DNA from: a virus
Strand: one strand, 5' to 3'
DNA length: 22,129 nucleotides
IMG/VR virus record: IMGVR_UViG_3300045993_000158
Span: 1-22,129 of that record
Shown here: positions 1-6,996 of the stretch, piece by piece
Position numbering within the stretch: position 1 is the stretch's first letter
Layout of the letters: the number at the start of each line of letters is the position of its first letter
Made by a program: the position numbers and the translations under genes
The notes under the pieces: model-generated
The model's database searches: none
What the model saw: the letters and a program-made list of their open reading frames with translations, nothing else
What the model was told of the DNA's origin: nothing

Positions 1-1016
1 TCATACTGTTTAGCGAACTTTTCGTAAATGCTAATCTTATCCTTTAGCTTCTTTTTTAATTCCTCATCAAGTCTTTTCTTTTCAGCTTCATTAGCTGCTG
101 CCCTTGATGCTGCACCTTGATCTCCAGCCTGTCCGGGTATGAATCCAGGGGCCATTGTAATACCCGCACCGAATTTACCAGACTTTCCAAATTCTTGTGA
201 TTTCTTTAATTGAAGTTCTGCAATCTCTAATTCTAATTTAGAGGCATCTGCTAAAGCTAAATTTGCTGCTGCTTTAGCAAGTTGCATCTTAATATAATCG
301 GGAGCGTTATTCTTTAATTGAGTTTCGGCTTCGTTTAAATCGTTTACTAATCCAGTAGTTTTACCTATTGTTTCATTATAGTGATTTATTACACCGTCTT
401 TACTTATTATTCCTTTTTTCGCTAACTCTATTTCTGTGCTTAATTCTCTAACACTTGAAACCGCTTTTAATACACCGCTATCAGTAAATTCAGTAACAGC
501 ATCTTTTGCTTCTTGTGTCTTTTTATTGAACCCCATTATACCATTCTGATAAATCAGAAAAGCAGATGATGCTAATGATAAAGCAAGACCTAAACCACCC
601 GCGCCAATTAAAGAACTACCTAATGCTTTAAGTGCAGCAGTTCCACTTCCTGTTTCAGCTTTTAATCGTTGGAAAGATTCTAAGAGTGGGTTTAAGTTAT
701 TCTGAATACCCATGAAACCAAAAGGCAAATCTTGAGCCACACGACCTACGTTTGTAAGTGCCTGTGCTGCTTGATTGCCGCCTACTGCTAAATTCTTAGT
801 ATTATTTGTGAGTGGATTTAAGGAAGCGTTTAGAACTTCCATCTTAGCCTTAGTCTCAGTAATACCTTTATTAAAAGCTAATAGATCAGATCCATTTGTA
901 GCATCTTTAACCCCTTTCTCAAATCTCTTTAAATCAGTAGCTAATTGATTAAGACTGGCAACCGCTTCTGCATTGTCTGCTGAAATAACTATTTTGAGTT
1001 TTTCTTCGGTTGCCAT
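1..1016 (-). CDS. Tail tape measure protein, N-terminal part (gene runs off the left edge)
   Basis: Translation from the ATG at 1016 is open to the window edge, giving about 338 residues with no stop. The N-terminus (MATEEKLKIVISADNAEAV) and the repeated Leu/Lys-rich helices resemble tape measure proteins of Bacteroidota siphophages. A Gly/Ala-rich hydrophobic stretch lies at about residues 131-157, and a Lys/Glu-rich coiled-coil-like stretch begins near residue 300. Position supports the call: it directly follows the tail assembly chaperone pair, with 5 nt between the TAG at 1022-1024 and this ATG. Such proteins set tail length and are wound inside the tail tube. The C-terminus, where any lytic domain would lie, is outside the window. 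Confidence 0.85.
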   Translation of the reverse strand, partial: MATEEKLKIVISADNAEAVASLNQLATDLKRFEKGVKDATNGSDLLAFNKGITETKAKMEVLNASLNPLTNNTKNLAVGGNQAAQALTNVGRVAQDLPFGFMGIQNNLNPLLESFQRLKAETGSGTAALKALGSSLIGAGGLGLALSLASSAFLIYQNGIMGFNKKTQEAKDAVTEFTDSGVLKAVSSVRELSTEIELAKKGIISKDGVINHYNETIGKTTGLVNDLNEAETQLKNNAPDYIKMQLAKAAANLALADASKLELEIAELQLKKSQEFGKSGKFGAGITMAPGFIPGQAGDQGAASRAAANEAEKKRLDEELKKKLKDKISIYEKFAKQY

Positions 1017-1021
1017 TAATG

Positions 1022-1315
1022 CTAATTTCTATATATGCTAAATATTTTTTTCCGCTCTTCCTCTGTTAGAGGGATTCTCTTTTCTACTTCATCGCCTGGT
1101 AGTGGCCAGTATTGATTTATATTTCTCGCTTCGCCTACCGTACGCTCTATTGAATATGCTAAACTTCTCGTCCTTCTCCATTCGTTCAACTCAATTCGTT
1201 CTTGTGCCAAATGACAGATTTGATATTCCTTCCATGTCAAAGTCCAGAACTCTTTAGGTCTTATCCCGCATTCGGCTGCTCTGATCAGAATATCATCCCA
1301 GGTTATCCTTGACTT
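1022..1315 (-). CDS. Tail assembly chaperone, downstream (gpT-like) segment made by -1 frameshift
   Basis: This frame has no ATG of its own near its start; the nearest candidate is a TTG at 1240. Read from the slip site it is open for 97 codons without a stop, beginning KSRITWDDILIRAAECGIRP followed by KEFWTLTWKEYQ. The WDD...AA..GI.P.EFW.LT pattern is typical of phage tail chaperone C-terminal segments. It is therefore best read as the extension of the gene ending at 1303, made by a -1 slip at the A run (1314-1322). The fused product would be 110 + 97 = 207 residues. This matches lambda gpG/gpGT-type chaperones that recruit the tape measure protein to tail tube protein. Frameshifting itself is inferred from sequence. 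Confidence 0.8.
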   Translation of the reverse strand, partial: KSRITWDDILIRAAECGIRPKEFWTLTWKEYQICHLAQERIELNEWRRTRSLAYSIERTVGEARNINQYWPLPGDEVEKRIPLTEEERKKIFSIYRN

Positions 1316-1644
1316 TTTTTTTCTTCGTCAATCTCACTTTCAATAGGGTTAGATTGATTAACTACTGTGTTTTTTACTACATAGTTTACAAAATCAACTA
1401 ACTCTCCATCCTTCGCAAATACACCTCCGTTTTCGTCAACCCATTGAGCGATTCCCTTTGCTTCCCATTCGGTGTTATTAGCCGATTGGTGAGCAGCTTG
1501 AACCATTTGGATAAGTACCTTCAAATTGAATTGAAGTGATGCTAATTGCTCTAGCAAGCCAGATAAATCGCACTTGTTAGATTCACAATAAAGGAACATT
1601 GCAAAGGTTCCCCAATGCAATGCCCTTCCGTTTTTTAGAGTCAT
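1303..1644 (-). CDS. Tail assembly chaperone, zero-frame (gpG-like) product
   Basis: 113 codons from an ATG at 1644, only 3 nt after the tail tube gene. The protein is small and mostly helical, with an acidic, Lys-ending tail (EIDEEKKSQG). It carries no recognisable catalytic motif. It is called from position, between tail tube and tape measure, and from the A9 run a few codons before the stop that would shift a fraction of ribosomes into the -1 frame. In lambda-like tails the short form (G) and fused form (GT) together coat the tape measure protein during assembly and are absent from the virion. Primary sequence of this family is poorly conserved, so the call rests on gene order and frameshift architecture. 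Confidence 0.75.
   Translation of the reverse strand: MTLKNGRALHWGTFAMFLYCESNKCDLSGLLEQLASLQFNLKVLIQMVQAAHQSANNTEWEAKGIAQWVDENGGVFAKDGELVDFVNYVVKNTVVNQSNPIESEIDEEKKSQG
1314..1322 (-). promoter_or_regulatory. Probable -1 programmed ribosomal frameshift site (A9 slippery run)
   Basis: On the coding strand the zero frame reads GAA AAA AAA AGT CAA GGA TAA. The heptamer A AAA AAA (1321-1315) allows both tRNAs to re-pair after a one-base slip. The next codon in the -1 frame is AAG at 1315-1313, and that frame is open to 1022. The zero-frame stop lies only three codons after the slip. I could not identify a convincing downstream pseudoknot by eye. Confidence 0.75.
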
Positions 1645-1647
1645 ATA

Positions 1648-2088
1648 TTAAACTGTTTCAGTCTGTGTTGCTGGTGGTACGCTTACTACGAATGTTGCAG
1701 AGAATTTTACTAATTCTTTATCATCCGCCTTTACATCAAAATCACTGATGAAAACAGTAGCTGAATAAGTAATATCCCCAGCGGCTGGAACTGCCTTACC
1801 CATTTTCATAGGAAAGCTAGTCTTAGCTATGTGTGCTGCGTAAAGTTGTTGGTAAGAATCCTTTGAAGGAGTACCACTTTCATCAATCGCAAATCCTTCA
1901 CACTTGAAAGACTGATCTAGTGTAATACCTTGTTCAAAAGCGTTTCCGCATTTACTCGTAGCATCTATGGTTGATGCTTTAGAAGTAAAACTGTTTGTAG
2001 TGATACAAGCAACGGGAATAAATGTACCCGATGTTGCAATATCAGCGGTTAAGATATAATCCCTGCCCGCTACTTTAGTCTCTGCCAT
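1648..2088 (-). CDS. Major tail (tube) protein
   Basis: 146 residues, starting MAETKVAGRDYIL, rich in Thr/Ser/Ala/Val, with a beta-strand-like pattern and no catalytic motif. It contains two Cys residues in the middle (around CITT and SKCG) and ends in a flexible Thr/Pro-rich tail (VPPATQTETV). Size, composition and place between the tail completion gene and the chaperone pair fit a siphophage tail tube subunit of the lambda gpV/TP901-1 type, which polymerises as hexamers round the tape measure protein. The product is normally abundant. No antisense ORF here looks real. Confidence 0.75.
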   Translation of the reverse strand: MAETKVAGRDYILTADIATSGTFIPVACITTNSFTSKASTIDATSKCGNAFEQGITLDQSFKCEGFAIDESGTPSKDSYQQLYAAHIAKTSFPMKMGKAVPAAGDITYSATVFISDFDVKADDKELVKFSATFVVSVPPATQTETV

Positions 2089-2104
2089 TTTATTTAAGTT
2101 TTAT

Positions 2105-2509
2105 TTATGATTGACTAATTGAATGTTCAAATCGAATTAAACGCCTGAATACTGGTTCAGTATTATTTAATCCTGTTAGTCTGTTTGTAGATAAAACTTG
2201 GGTAGTGATGATCTGAAAGTCGGGTGCTAATGAAGGCTGATTGTCGGAGTTGATTAACCCAAATATTTGCTCTGCGTAATTGTCTGCTTCTTTAAAACCA
2301 AATTTACCATTTTTTATTACAATATCAATTAGAATATTTGCGGTAAACAAATACCCATTTTTATTCTGATCCTGGTTAGAGAAAAACTCTCCAATTAAAA
2401 TATAGCTTCCGTTCTCTGAATATGGCGACATACCATCATAAACAGGCAATCCCAACGTATTAAGAATTGTATAGTATGCAGGTATAAGATATTTTGATAT
2501 GTCTTTCAT
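2105..2509 (-). CDS. Tail terminator/completion protein (DUF3168/gpU-like)
   Basis: 134 residues. The pattern is of DUF3168-like proteins: an N-terminal helix (ISKYLIPAYYTILNTL), then a short domain with ILIGEFF, a Leu/Ile-rich strand (ANILIDIVIKNG) and a helix around EADNYAEQIFGLINS, ending in a strand that includes RRLIRFEHSI. Proteins of this fold cap the tail tube and join it to the head. The start overlaps the stop of the upstream gp10-like gene by 4 nt, so the two are translationally linked. It comes directly before the tail tube gene, the usual place for a tail terminator. Family call from pattern and order. Confidence 0.65.
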   Translation of the reverse strand: MKDISKYLIPAYYTILNTLGLPVYDGMSPYSENGSYILIGEFFSNQDQNKNGYLFTANILIDIVIKNGKFGFKEADNYAEQIFGLINSDNQPSLAPDFQIITTQVLSTNRLTGLNNTEPVFRRLIRFEHSISQS

Positions 2510-2928
2510 TTAGTCAGAATCTTTTTAATATTATCAAGTAATTCACCTTTTTTCTCATAGAATGCACGAAAGAAGAATGGTCGTGCCGGTAAGTTCACTT
2601 TCTTTATCCCTTTGCCCTTAAATTGCCCCGCCACATCTTCTAACCCTGCCGGTACATTAACCATCCCGCCTGTCCCAAACTCCACATAGGGTGCATACTT
2701 TACATCATTCCAGAGCTGCTTTGATAAAGGGATATTTGTCGTAAATCTATTCCCCTGTCTAAGAACTCCGTTATCAACTGGACAATAAGACTTTTGAAGA
2801 TTATTGATCTCAACTATTGTCGAAGTCATTTGCTTATCAATCTCAATTGTCATATTCTTACTCTTCTCATCAAGTTTTCCAATCAATGATTTGAGGCCTT
2901 CCACTTCAAAGTTTATACCCTTGCTCAT
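2506..2928 (-). CDS. HK97 gp10-like minor tail/neck protein
   Basis: 140 residues. The family signature is clear: an N-terminal helical part (GLKSLIGKLDEKSKNM), then PVDNGVLRQG, a segment reading YAPYVEFGTG, and a C-terminal ARPFFFRAFYEKKGELLDNIKKIL. The 'P.D.G.LR' and 'YA.YVE.GT' motifs followed by 'RPF...A' are the hallmark of the HK97 gp10 / SPP1 gp16.1-like group, which acts at the head-tail interface. Start and stop both overlap neighbouring genes by 4 nt (ATGA-type), showing a tightly coupled operon. A structural role is well supported; the exact position in the virion is inferred. Confidence 0.82.
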   Translation of the reverse strand: MSKGINFEVEGLKSLIGKLDEKSKNMTIEIDKQMTSTIVEINNLQKSYCPVDNGVLRQGNRFTTNIPLSKQLWNDVKYAPYVEFGTGGMVNVPAGLEDVAGQFKGKGIKKVNLPARPFFFRAFYEKKGELLDNIKKILTK

Positions 2929-3269
2929 TGTTTTGTATAAGCTACTATTTGAGTAAATCTACTTACCGCATCTACATTCTCCACTCCGTGAATAGTATAT
3001 TCATCACCAGCATATTTTATTTTCCATGTTTCTGTAACATCACTATTGAAACGAATAAAGAAAGTTCCCATCTTATCGAATGTTAACTGCGCCTCTTGTA
3101 ATTGCCTTAGATTCTTACCAGGGATAAAAAAAGTAAATACATCCGTTTCCGTGTAAGTTATTGTCTGTCCACCTCTCCCATCCAAAATAATAGTAGGCTG
3201 CATTAATGATGCTATGTCACGCATCTTTGCAACATCAATAGAACTGATATTTCGTTTAGTGAATTTCAT
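2925..3269 (-). CDS. Head closure / head-tail joining protein (phage_H_T_join type)
   Basis: 114 residues with a small beta-barrel-like pattern. Strands around TYTETDVFTFFIP, the central helix KNLRQLQEAQLTFDKMGTFFIRF and the YAGDEYTIHGVENVD segment match head-tail adaptors of the SPP1 gp16 / HK97 gp7 type, including the '.W.I.Y.G..Y.I..V...D' motif. These form a ring beneath the portal connector that closes the head after packaging. The gene overlaps the next by 4 nt and its start abuts the stop of the connector gene (TAATG), so translation is coupled. Confidence 0.75.
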   Translation of the reverse strand: MKFTKRNISSIDVAKMRDIASLMQPTIILDGRGGQTITYTETDVFTFFIPGKNLRQLQEAQLTFDKMGTFFIRFNSDVTETWKIKYAGDEYTIHGVENVDAVSRFTQIVAYTKQ

Positions 3270-3805
3270 TAGTTAAAGAATGCTATTCGTGAATAACGTT
3301 GACATACCTTTTGTGCTTTTGAACATACAGTCGAACTATCTGAATTATCTCCTCTATTCTCATACAAGAAAACAACCTGATCTAAGATAGCAACCTTTAA
3401 TTCCTCTGGTATTGTTGTATAACCTGTAGAATATTCAGCAGTATTAACTCCATTCAAATCATCCTCAATTACCGGGAAATCATACCCCAATACTGTTGGA
3501 GTAATAACCGTTGCCTGGCTATTTTTATACACTGGAGGTGGAGCGTCCTTCACTGGCCCGTATGGTAGCGAAAACATTCCTACCGGTGATTCAAATGTGA
3601 GCTTTACCGTTTTTGCAATTAATGATAAGCCCGTAAGCTTCTCTATGGCCATTCTAGCAGAAGTAATGAATAAATTAAATAGATCATCTTCAGTGGATCC
3701 TGTTTGAACTCTTGCATATAATTTTGCAGTTGCAAGTGTCACAGGTTCCACGACTGTTCCATCGTTCGTTAATTTTACATCAATTACCCTATTATAATTG
3801 CTCAT
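3269..3805 (-). CDS. Head-tail connector protein (HK97 gp6-like)
   Basis: 178 residues. The N-terminal half has the gp6-like pattern: EPVTLATAKLYARV, an acidic 'TEDDLFNLFITSARMAIEKLTG' amphipathic helix pair (split here by the usual 'D..F...I..AR..IE..TG' motif), then beta strands. The C-terminal helix IPEELKVAILDQVVFLYENRGD is also typical. Proteins of this family form a ring that docks onto the portal and provides the surface for tail attachment. The sequence GDNSDSSTVCSKAQKVCQRYSRI is the conserved C-terminal end, carrying a Cys pair. It sits exactly where expected, after capsid and before the closure protein. Confidence 0.8.
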   Translation of the reverse strand: MSNYNRVIDVKLTNDGTVVEPVTLATAKLYARVQTGSTEDDLFNLFITSARMAIEKLTGLSLIAKTVKLTFESPVGMFSLPYGPVKDAPPPVYKNSQATVITPTVLGYDFPVIEDDLNGVNTAEYSTGYTTIPEELKVAILDQVVFLYENRGDNSDSSTVCSKAQKVCQRYSRIAFFN

Positions 3806-4006
3806 TTACTTCTTTTTTGTAGCCTTAGAAATATGTGTTACCTCGGCTTTGGGTGTATATGTAGGTTCATCAATGATTACTGCAAATCTTCTAGCAAGAA
3901 TCTTTGATGCTCTTTCACTTGAACACTCAAATACTTCACCAACTTTTCTTCTTTTGAAGTCATTCTCCGAATCGGTGAACTCTTCTGTTACTTTAATCTT
4001 AACCAT
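3806..4006 (-). CDS. Small structural-operon protein, unknown
   Basis: 66 residues from an ATG at 4006, running straight into the connector gene at 3805. A short folded part (MVKIKVTEEFTDSENDFKRR and the 'GEVFECSSERASKILARRFAVII' stretch) is followed by a basic tail ending KATKKK. The segment VGEVFEC..ERA..LL resembles small proteins encoded between capsid and connector genes in many siphophages, whose role is unsettled. A longer plus-strand ORF over the same bases (3798-4067) is a shadow. The gene is real by position and tight packing; function unknown. Confidence 0.6.
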   Translation of the reverse strand: MVKIKVTEEFTDSENDFKRRKVGEVFECSSERASKILARRFAVIIDEPTYTPKAEVTHISKATKKK

Positions 4007-4019
4007 ACAAATATTTTTG

Positions 4020-4065
4020 AAGGATAGAGGGGAGTCGAACCCCTCTAAATACTCCCATTATCCTT
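4020..4065 (-). other. tRNA-like minihelix between the capsid gene and the next gene
   Basis: On the minus strand AAGGATA (4065-4059) pairs perfectly with TATCCTT (4026-4020), and an inner hairpin AGAGGGG-TTCGACT-CCCCTCT (4046-4026) has a seven-base loop matching the tRNA T-loop (TTCGA). The two helices compete for one base at 4026. Together they look like a tRNA acceptor stem plus T-arm with no D-arm and no anticodon arm: only 12 bases lie where about 40 would be. The capsid stop codon is inside the 5' strand. No U-run follows, so it is not an ordinary terminator. Confidence 0.55.
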
Positions 4066-5218
4066 AAACTAATGCTAAGTCAACTTTTAAGAAAGCGCTT
4101 GCATTATCCAAAGCCAAAGACTGACGGCTGGAGATTTTCACCCCAACTAAGCCCTTCTTAGCCAATTCAAAATCTTGCTCATAGAACTTGATTGTGATCG
4201 GCGCAGCTTGAACGATTTTTGCATACTCCCAAGCACCTACGATTGCAAGGTTGGTAGTAATACCGCTCCAGTTTGCTTTGAATAAATCAATGCCCTCTAA
4301 CTGCAATCCACCTTGTGGAGTTGAAGTCATTACAGAAGGCAAAGTGTACAAACCATTCGAATCTTTTGTCTTGTACATACGAGCAAAGTTTGCTGGTTTA
4401 GCAACAATCGCATTTGGTGCGAAATCTGCTAATTCCAACTCTGCAATTGCATCGATCAATTGCTCAACATCCACTGTGGCAACCCCAGAAGCAGCTGTAA
4501 TAGCAGCAACTAAAGCAGCAGAGAAAGTTGCATTCTGTACTTTCTTAAAGTCCCGGATTAACATCTGTGGAAGTACAGATCTTACAAAATCAACGTCTTG
4601 CAAGAATTCTTCAGAAACTGCTGTAATACCAGAAATTGTTGCTACGTTGTTCACTGTCTTAGTGATATCGTAATCAATCTGGCTTGCAGTAGCACCTTCA
4701 GTTTTTGCACTGATAGATCCTTCACTTGCAGTTTCTTTGTAAATCCAGTACAATCCAGTTGCACTAGGTACAGTTTGAACCATGTCAGTAAAGCTGCGAG
4801 CTTGACCCGGCTTCAATACAACACCTGGTTGAATTGTTGGAATAGCAGAACTTGCACCATCAGGCAATAAGTTATTACTCATTGTCATGTCAGCAACTGC
4901 TTTGATCTCCATCTTAAATGGATTCCCTTTCTTGAATAAATCAACATTCTCAGCTGCTTTCTCTTGGAATTCACCGATAAAGTTGTTACTCAAGGATGGT
5001 TGGCTCTTTTTGGTTTTTGTAGCCAATTCATCAAATTGCTTTTGCATTTCTGCCTTCCACTCAGTCAAGTGAGACTCAGTTGTAACGTTTGCGAACTTGG
5101 CTTCAAGTTCTGCTAATGCTTTTTTACCTTCAGCAGCTTCTGCGCCAAAAGCTTCCAGCTTTGCTTTGATTGCGGCAACATTATCGGCTGCGGCTTTCAG
5201 TTGTAATTCTAATTCCAT
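4064..5218 (-). CDS. Major capsid protein, HK97 fold
   Basis: 384 residues. Residues 1 to about 95 are a charged, Lys/Glu/Ala-rich coiled coil (AAADNVAAIKAKLEAFGAE and on), as in the delta/scaffold domain of HK97-type capsid precursors, which the protease cuts away. The rest has the family pattern: a Pro/Gly-rich N-arm (LLPDGASSAIPTIQPGVV), 'SATGLYWIYKETASEGSISAKTEG' (E-loop region), the spine helix FLQDVDFVRSVLPQMLIRDF and a P-domain region with ANFARMYKTKD. The protease gene lies directly upstream with 2 nt between, the usual pair. The stop codon forms part of the following RNA hairpin. Confidence 0.9.
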   Translation of the reverse strand: MELELQLKAAADNVAAIKAKLEAFGAEAAEGKKALAELEAKFANVTTESHLTEWKAEMQKQFDELATKTKKSQPSLSNNFIGEFQEKAAENVDLFKKGNPFKMEIKAVADMTMSNNLLPDGASSAIPTIQPGVVLKPGQARSFTDMVQTVPSATGLYWIYKETASEGSISAKTEGATASQIDYDITKTVNNVATISGITAVSEEFLQDVDFVRSVLPQMLIRDFKKVQNATFSAALVAAITAASGVATVDVEQLIDAIAELELADFAPNAIVAKPANFARMYKTKDSNGLYTLPSVMTSTPQGGLQLEGIDLFKANWSGITTNLAIVGAWEYAKIVQAAPITIKFYEQDFELAKKGLVGVKISSRQSLALDNASAFLKVDLALV

Positions 5219-5220
5219 GA

Positions 5221-5925
5221 TTAAATAAATTGATTGTTAAAGTTTTTAATTGCCTTCAACATAGCTTCCTCATTCGGCTCAACTGTTTTCACGGGTGGAG
5301 TGAGTTTTTCGATTGCCTGTTGAATCTGTTTTATCTCAATCTCAATAAGAGAAAAAGTTTCATCTGTAAATGTTCCATGCTTGAAAGAAACCATCAATGA
5401 TTCTAAACGATCAGATAATTTTTTCGCATTTGGTACATAACCTTTTAAGTCGATCATTGGTGTATCAGGATTTGCAGCCCATAGAACTACACTTCCCTCA
5501 TACAGTTTTAATTCTTTGATTACTCGAACAGTTTGCTTTTGGTCCTGCCAATCGCTTTTGATTGTACTAAAACCTATAGAGTGCTGATTAATTAAACCGG
5601 CATTATATAGTTTAATCACATCTTCCCCCATTTCTGTTTCAATCATTTTTGTTACAGCAATAAGCTGATCACCTTGTACATAAAGCTCACTTGGCTTACC
5701 TATCACATTCTCCATGCAGGATCTATGGTCAACCAAGGACCAGATCAGATTCTTCCCTTTCGGCCCCCTCTCTTTTATAGTTTTAGTAACTGCTTCTGGA
5801 ATAATAATATCATTATCAAGATCAACATTGCCAAATCTTGCCCATACTGCTTTTACTGTACGTTTATCCATATCTACATCAAGAATGTCTTGCTGATCGG
5901 CTCCTTTAAACTCAATTTGTTTCAT
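5221..5925 (-). CDS. Prohead maturation protease, HK97 (S78) family
   Basis: 234 residues. The N-terminal part reads KRTVKAVWARFGNVDLDNDI, followed by LVDHRS with the candidate catalytic His67, and QHSIGF with the candidate catalytic Ser116. The 'His ... Q-H-S-I-G-F' arrangement is the signature of the S78 prohead proteases. A segment near ELKLYEGSVVLWAANPDTPMID is the conserved 'E.S.V..PAN..A' block in a slightly divergent form. The enzyme removes the capsid delta domain during maturation. Its start overlaps the MuF gene stop by 14 nt, and the capsid gene follows at once. Confidence 0.88.
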   Translation of the reverse strand: MKQIEFKGADQQDILDVDMDKRTVKAVWARFGNVDLDNDIIIPEAVTKTIKERGPKGKNLIWSLVDHRSCMENVIGKPSELYVQGDQLIAVTKMIETEMGEDVIKLYNAGLINQHSIGFSTIKSDWQDQKQTVRVIKELKLYEGSVVLWAANPDTPMIDLKGYVPNAKKLSDRLESLMVSFKHGTFTDETFSLIEIEIKQIQQAIEKLTPPVKTVEPNEEAMLKAIKNFNNQFI

Positions 5926-6877
5926 CTGTCAGAATATTATTAATTATAAATTTTGTTATCTCTATGCTTGCTACTTGTCTTAGTAGCTCGCTGAATATGT
6001 TCGTCCTTGTTCTGTTCATTACCGCTACACCACCTCCGTTACTCACTAACTCATTTGAACCGCCAAATCTTCCAGGTTCTCCCGCATCCATTGAAACCAC
6101 TCGCCCTTGTGTGTCTTTAATCGGAACAAAAACAACCGTACACCTGCAGTTAACTATATTTCCCACACTCGCGTTCGGATCACCAGGCTGTAACATCGCA
6201 TCAATTGTCTTTGTACTTGGCACCACAAACTTTTCATCAAAACCTACTTGAATACCGTTCATGTGTAAATGATCATAATCATCTCTAGGTATTCTCCTGG
6301 TCCTATTGTCTGTCGCGCTCATCCATTCCTTATTCACTTGAATATTCAAATCAGCCGCCGCAACCATTGCTCCGATATTAGTTGCCTTATTCATCTCTGT
6401 TCGTACAATTCTTGCTGCCATCCACTTAGGGAAATCAGCTTGCTTTAAATTCCGAACAATCTGGTCAGTACCAAGCCCCTCAGCATGTCCTTTAAGCAAC
6501 TCTTGCCTAATCTTCTCTTTTAAAGTATCCGTAATGTCAATACTGATCTGATTTAACCCATTAGACTTGAGATATTCAGCAATAACCCAAGTCCATTTAT
6601 CATCCCTTGTTACACCCTTTATTTGCCCCTTGATTGACCTAAATACTTTAGAAGCATTTGTCAACCCTGAAATGATATAAAGACGCTTTAAAGCATTCTT
6701 CATAATTACTGCAGGTATTAAATCCACTCCTACTACCTGATGTAATTCATAAAAATCTATAAAGAACTTTATTTGCTCCCTCATGGCAGCTTCAACCTTT
6801 GGTGTAAACTCTTTTACAAGCCTTTTATATAGGTTATGGTATGAGTTATAATATTTTCTTTTATCCTGTTCATTCAC
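5912..6877 (-). CDS. Phage Mu gpF-like (MuF) head morphogenesis protein
   Basis: 321 residues starting at a GTG (6877-6875) placed right after the TAA of a tiny upstream gene. The C-terminal half carries the MuF pattern: RIVRTEMNKATNIGA, then KEWMSATDNRTR, DDYDHLHMNG, PGDPNASVGNIVNCRCTVV. These are the conserved R.TE, W....D.R.R..H..M.G and PGDP.A....NCRC motifs. Proteins of this kind sit inside the procapsid with the portal and may be carried into the cell. No toxin domain is fused at the C-terminus, only about 70 further residues (from KDTQGRVV on). The N-terminal part is helical. Confidence 0.88.
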   Translation of the reverse strand: MNEQDKRKYYNSYHNLYKRLVKEFTPKVEAAMREQIKFFIDFYELHQVVGVDLIPAVIMKNALKRLYIISGLTNASKVFRSIKGQIKGVTRDDKWTWVIAEYLKSNGLNQISIDITDTLKEKIRQELLKGHAEGLGTDQIVRNLKQADFPKWMAARIVRTEMNKATNIGAMVAAADLNIQVNKEWMSATDNRTRRIPRDDYDHLHMNGIQVGFDEKFVVPSTKTIDAMLQPGDPNASVGNIVNCRCTVVFVPIKDTQGRVVSMDAGEPGRFGGSNELVSNGGGVAVMNRTRTNIFSELLRQVASIEITKFIINNILTDETN

Positions 6878-6994
6878 TTAAATAGTATTTATATCTTTTC
6901 TCCCATGATTTTTATCAATACTTGCACCTGTTTCAATATCCCTTCTCCAACCACTTGCCTCTTTAGTAAAACCTAAATCTGTATCTTTTTTCAT
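6878..6994 (-). CDS. Very small protein between portal and MuF genes, unknown
   Basis: 38 residues from an ATG at 6994, two bases after the portal stop, ending in a TAA that abuts the GTG of the MuF gene (TAAGTG). The protein (MKKDTDLGFTKEASGWRRDI and on) is charged and shows no membrane segment. The exact fit in the gap with both neighbours argues that it is translated. I recognise no family, though the GWRRDI motif looks like a folded or interacting element. Confidence 0.5.
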   Translation of the reverse strand: MKKDTDLGFTKEASGWRRDIETGASIDKNHGRKDINTI

Positions 6995-6996
6995 GT

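Noticed and set aside
4020-4065. tRNA gene
   Set aside because: The T-arm and acceptor-like stems are present, but there is no D-arm and no anticodon arm; only 12 bases separate them.
4251-4870. Plus-strand ORFs inside the capsid gene
   Set aside because: They are antisense shadows of a clear HK97 capsid gene, with no family signature.
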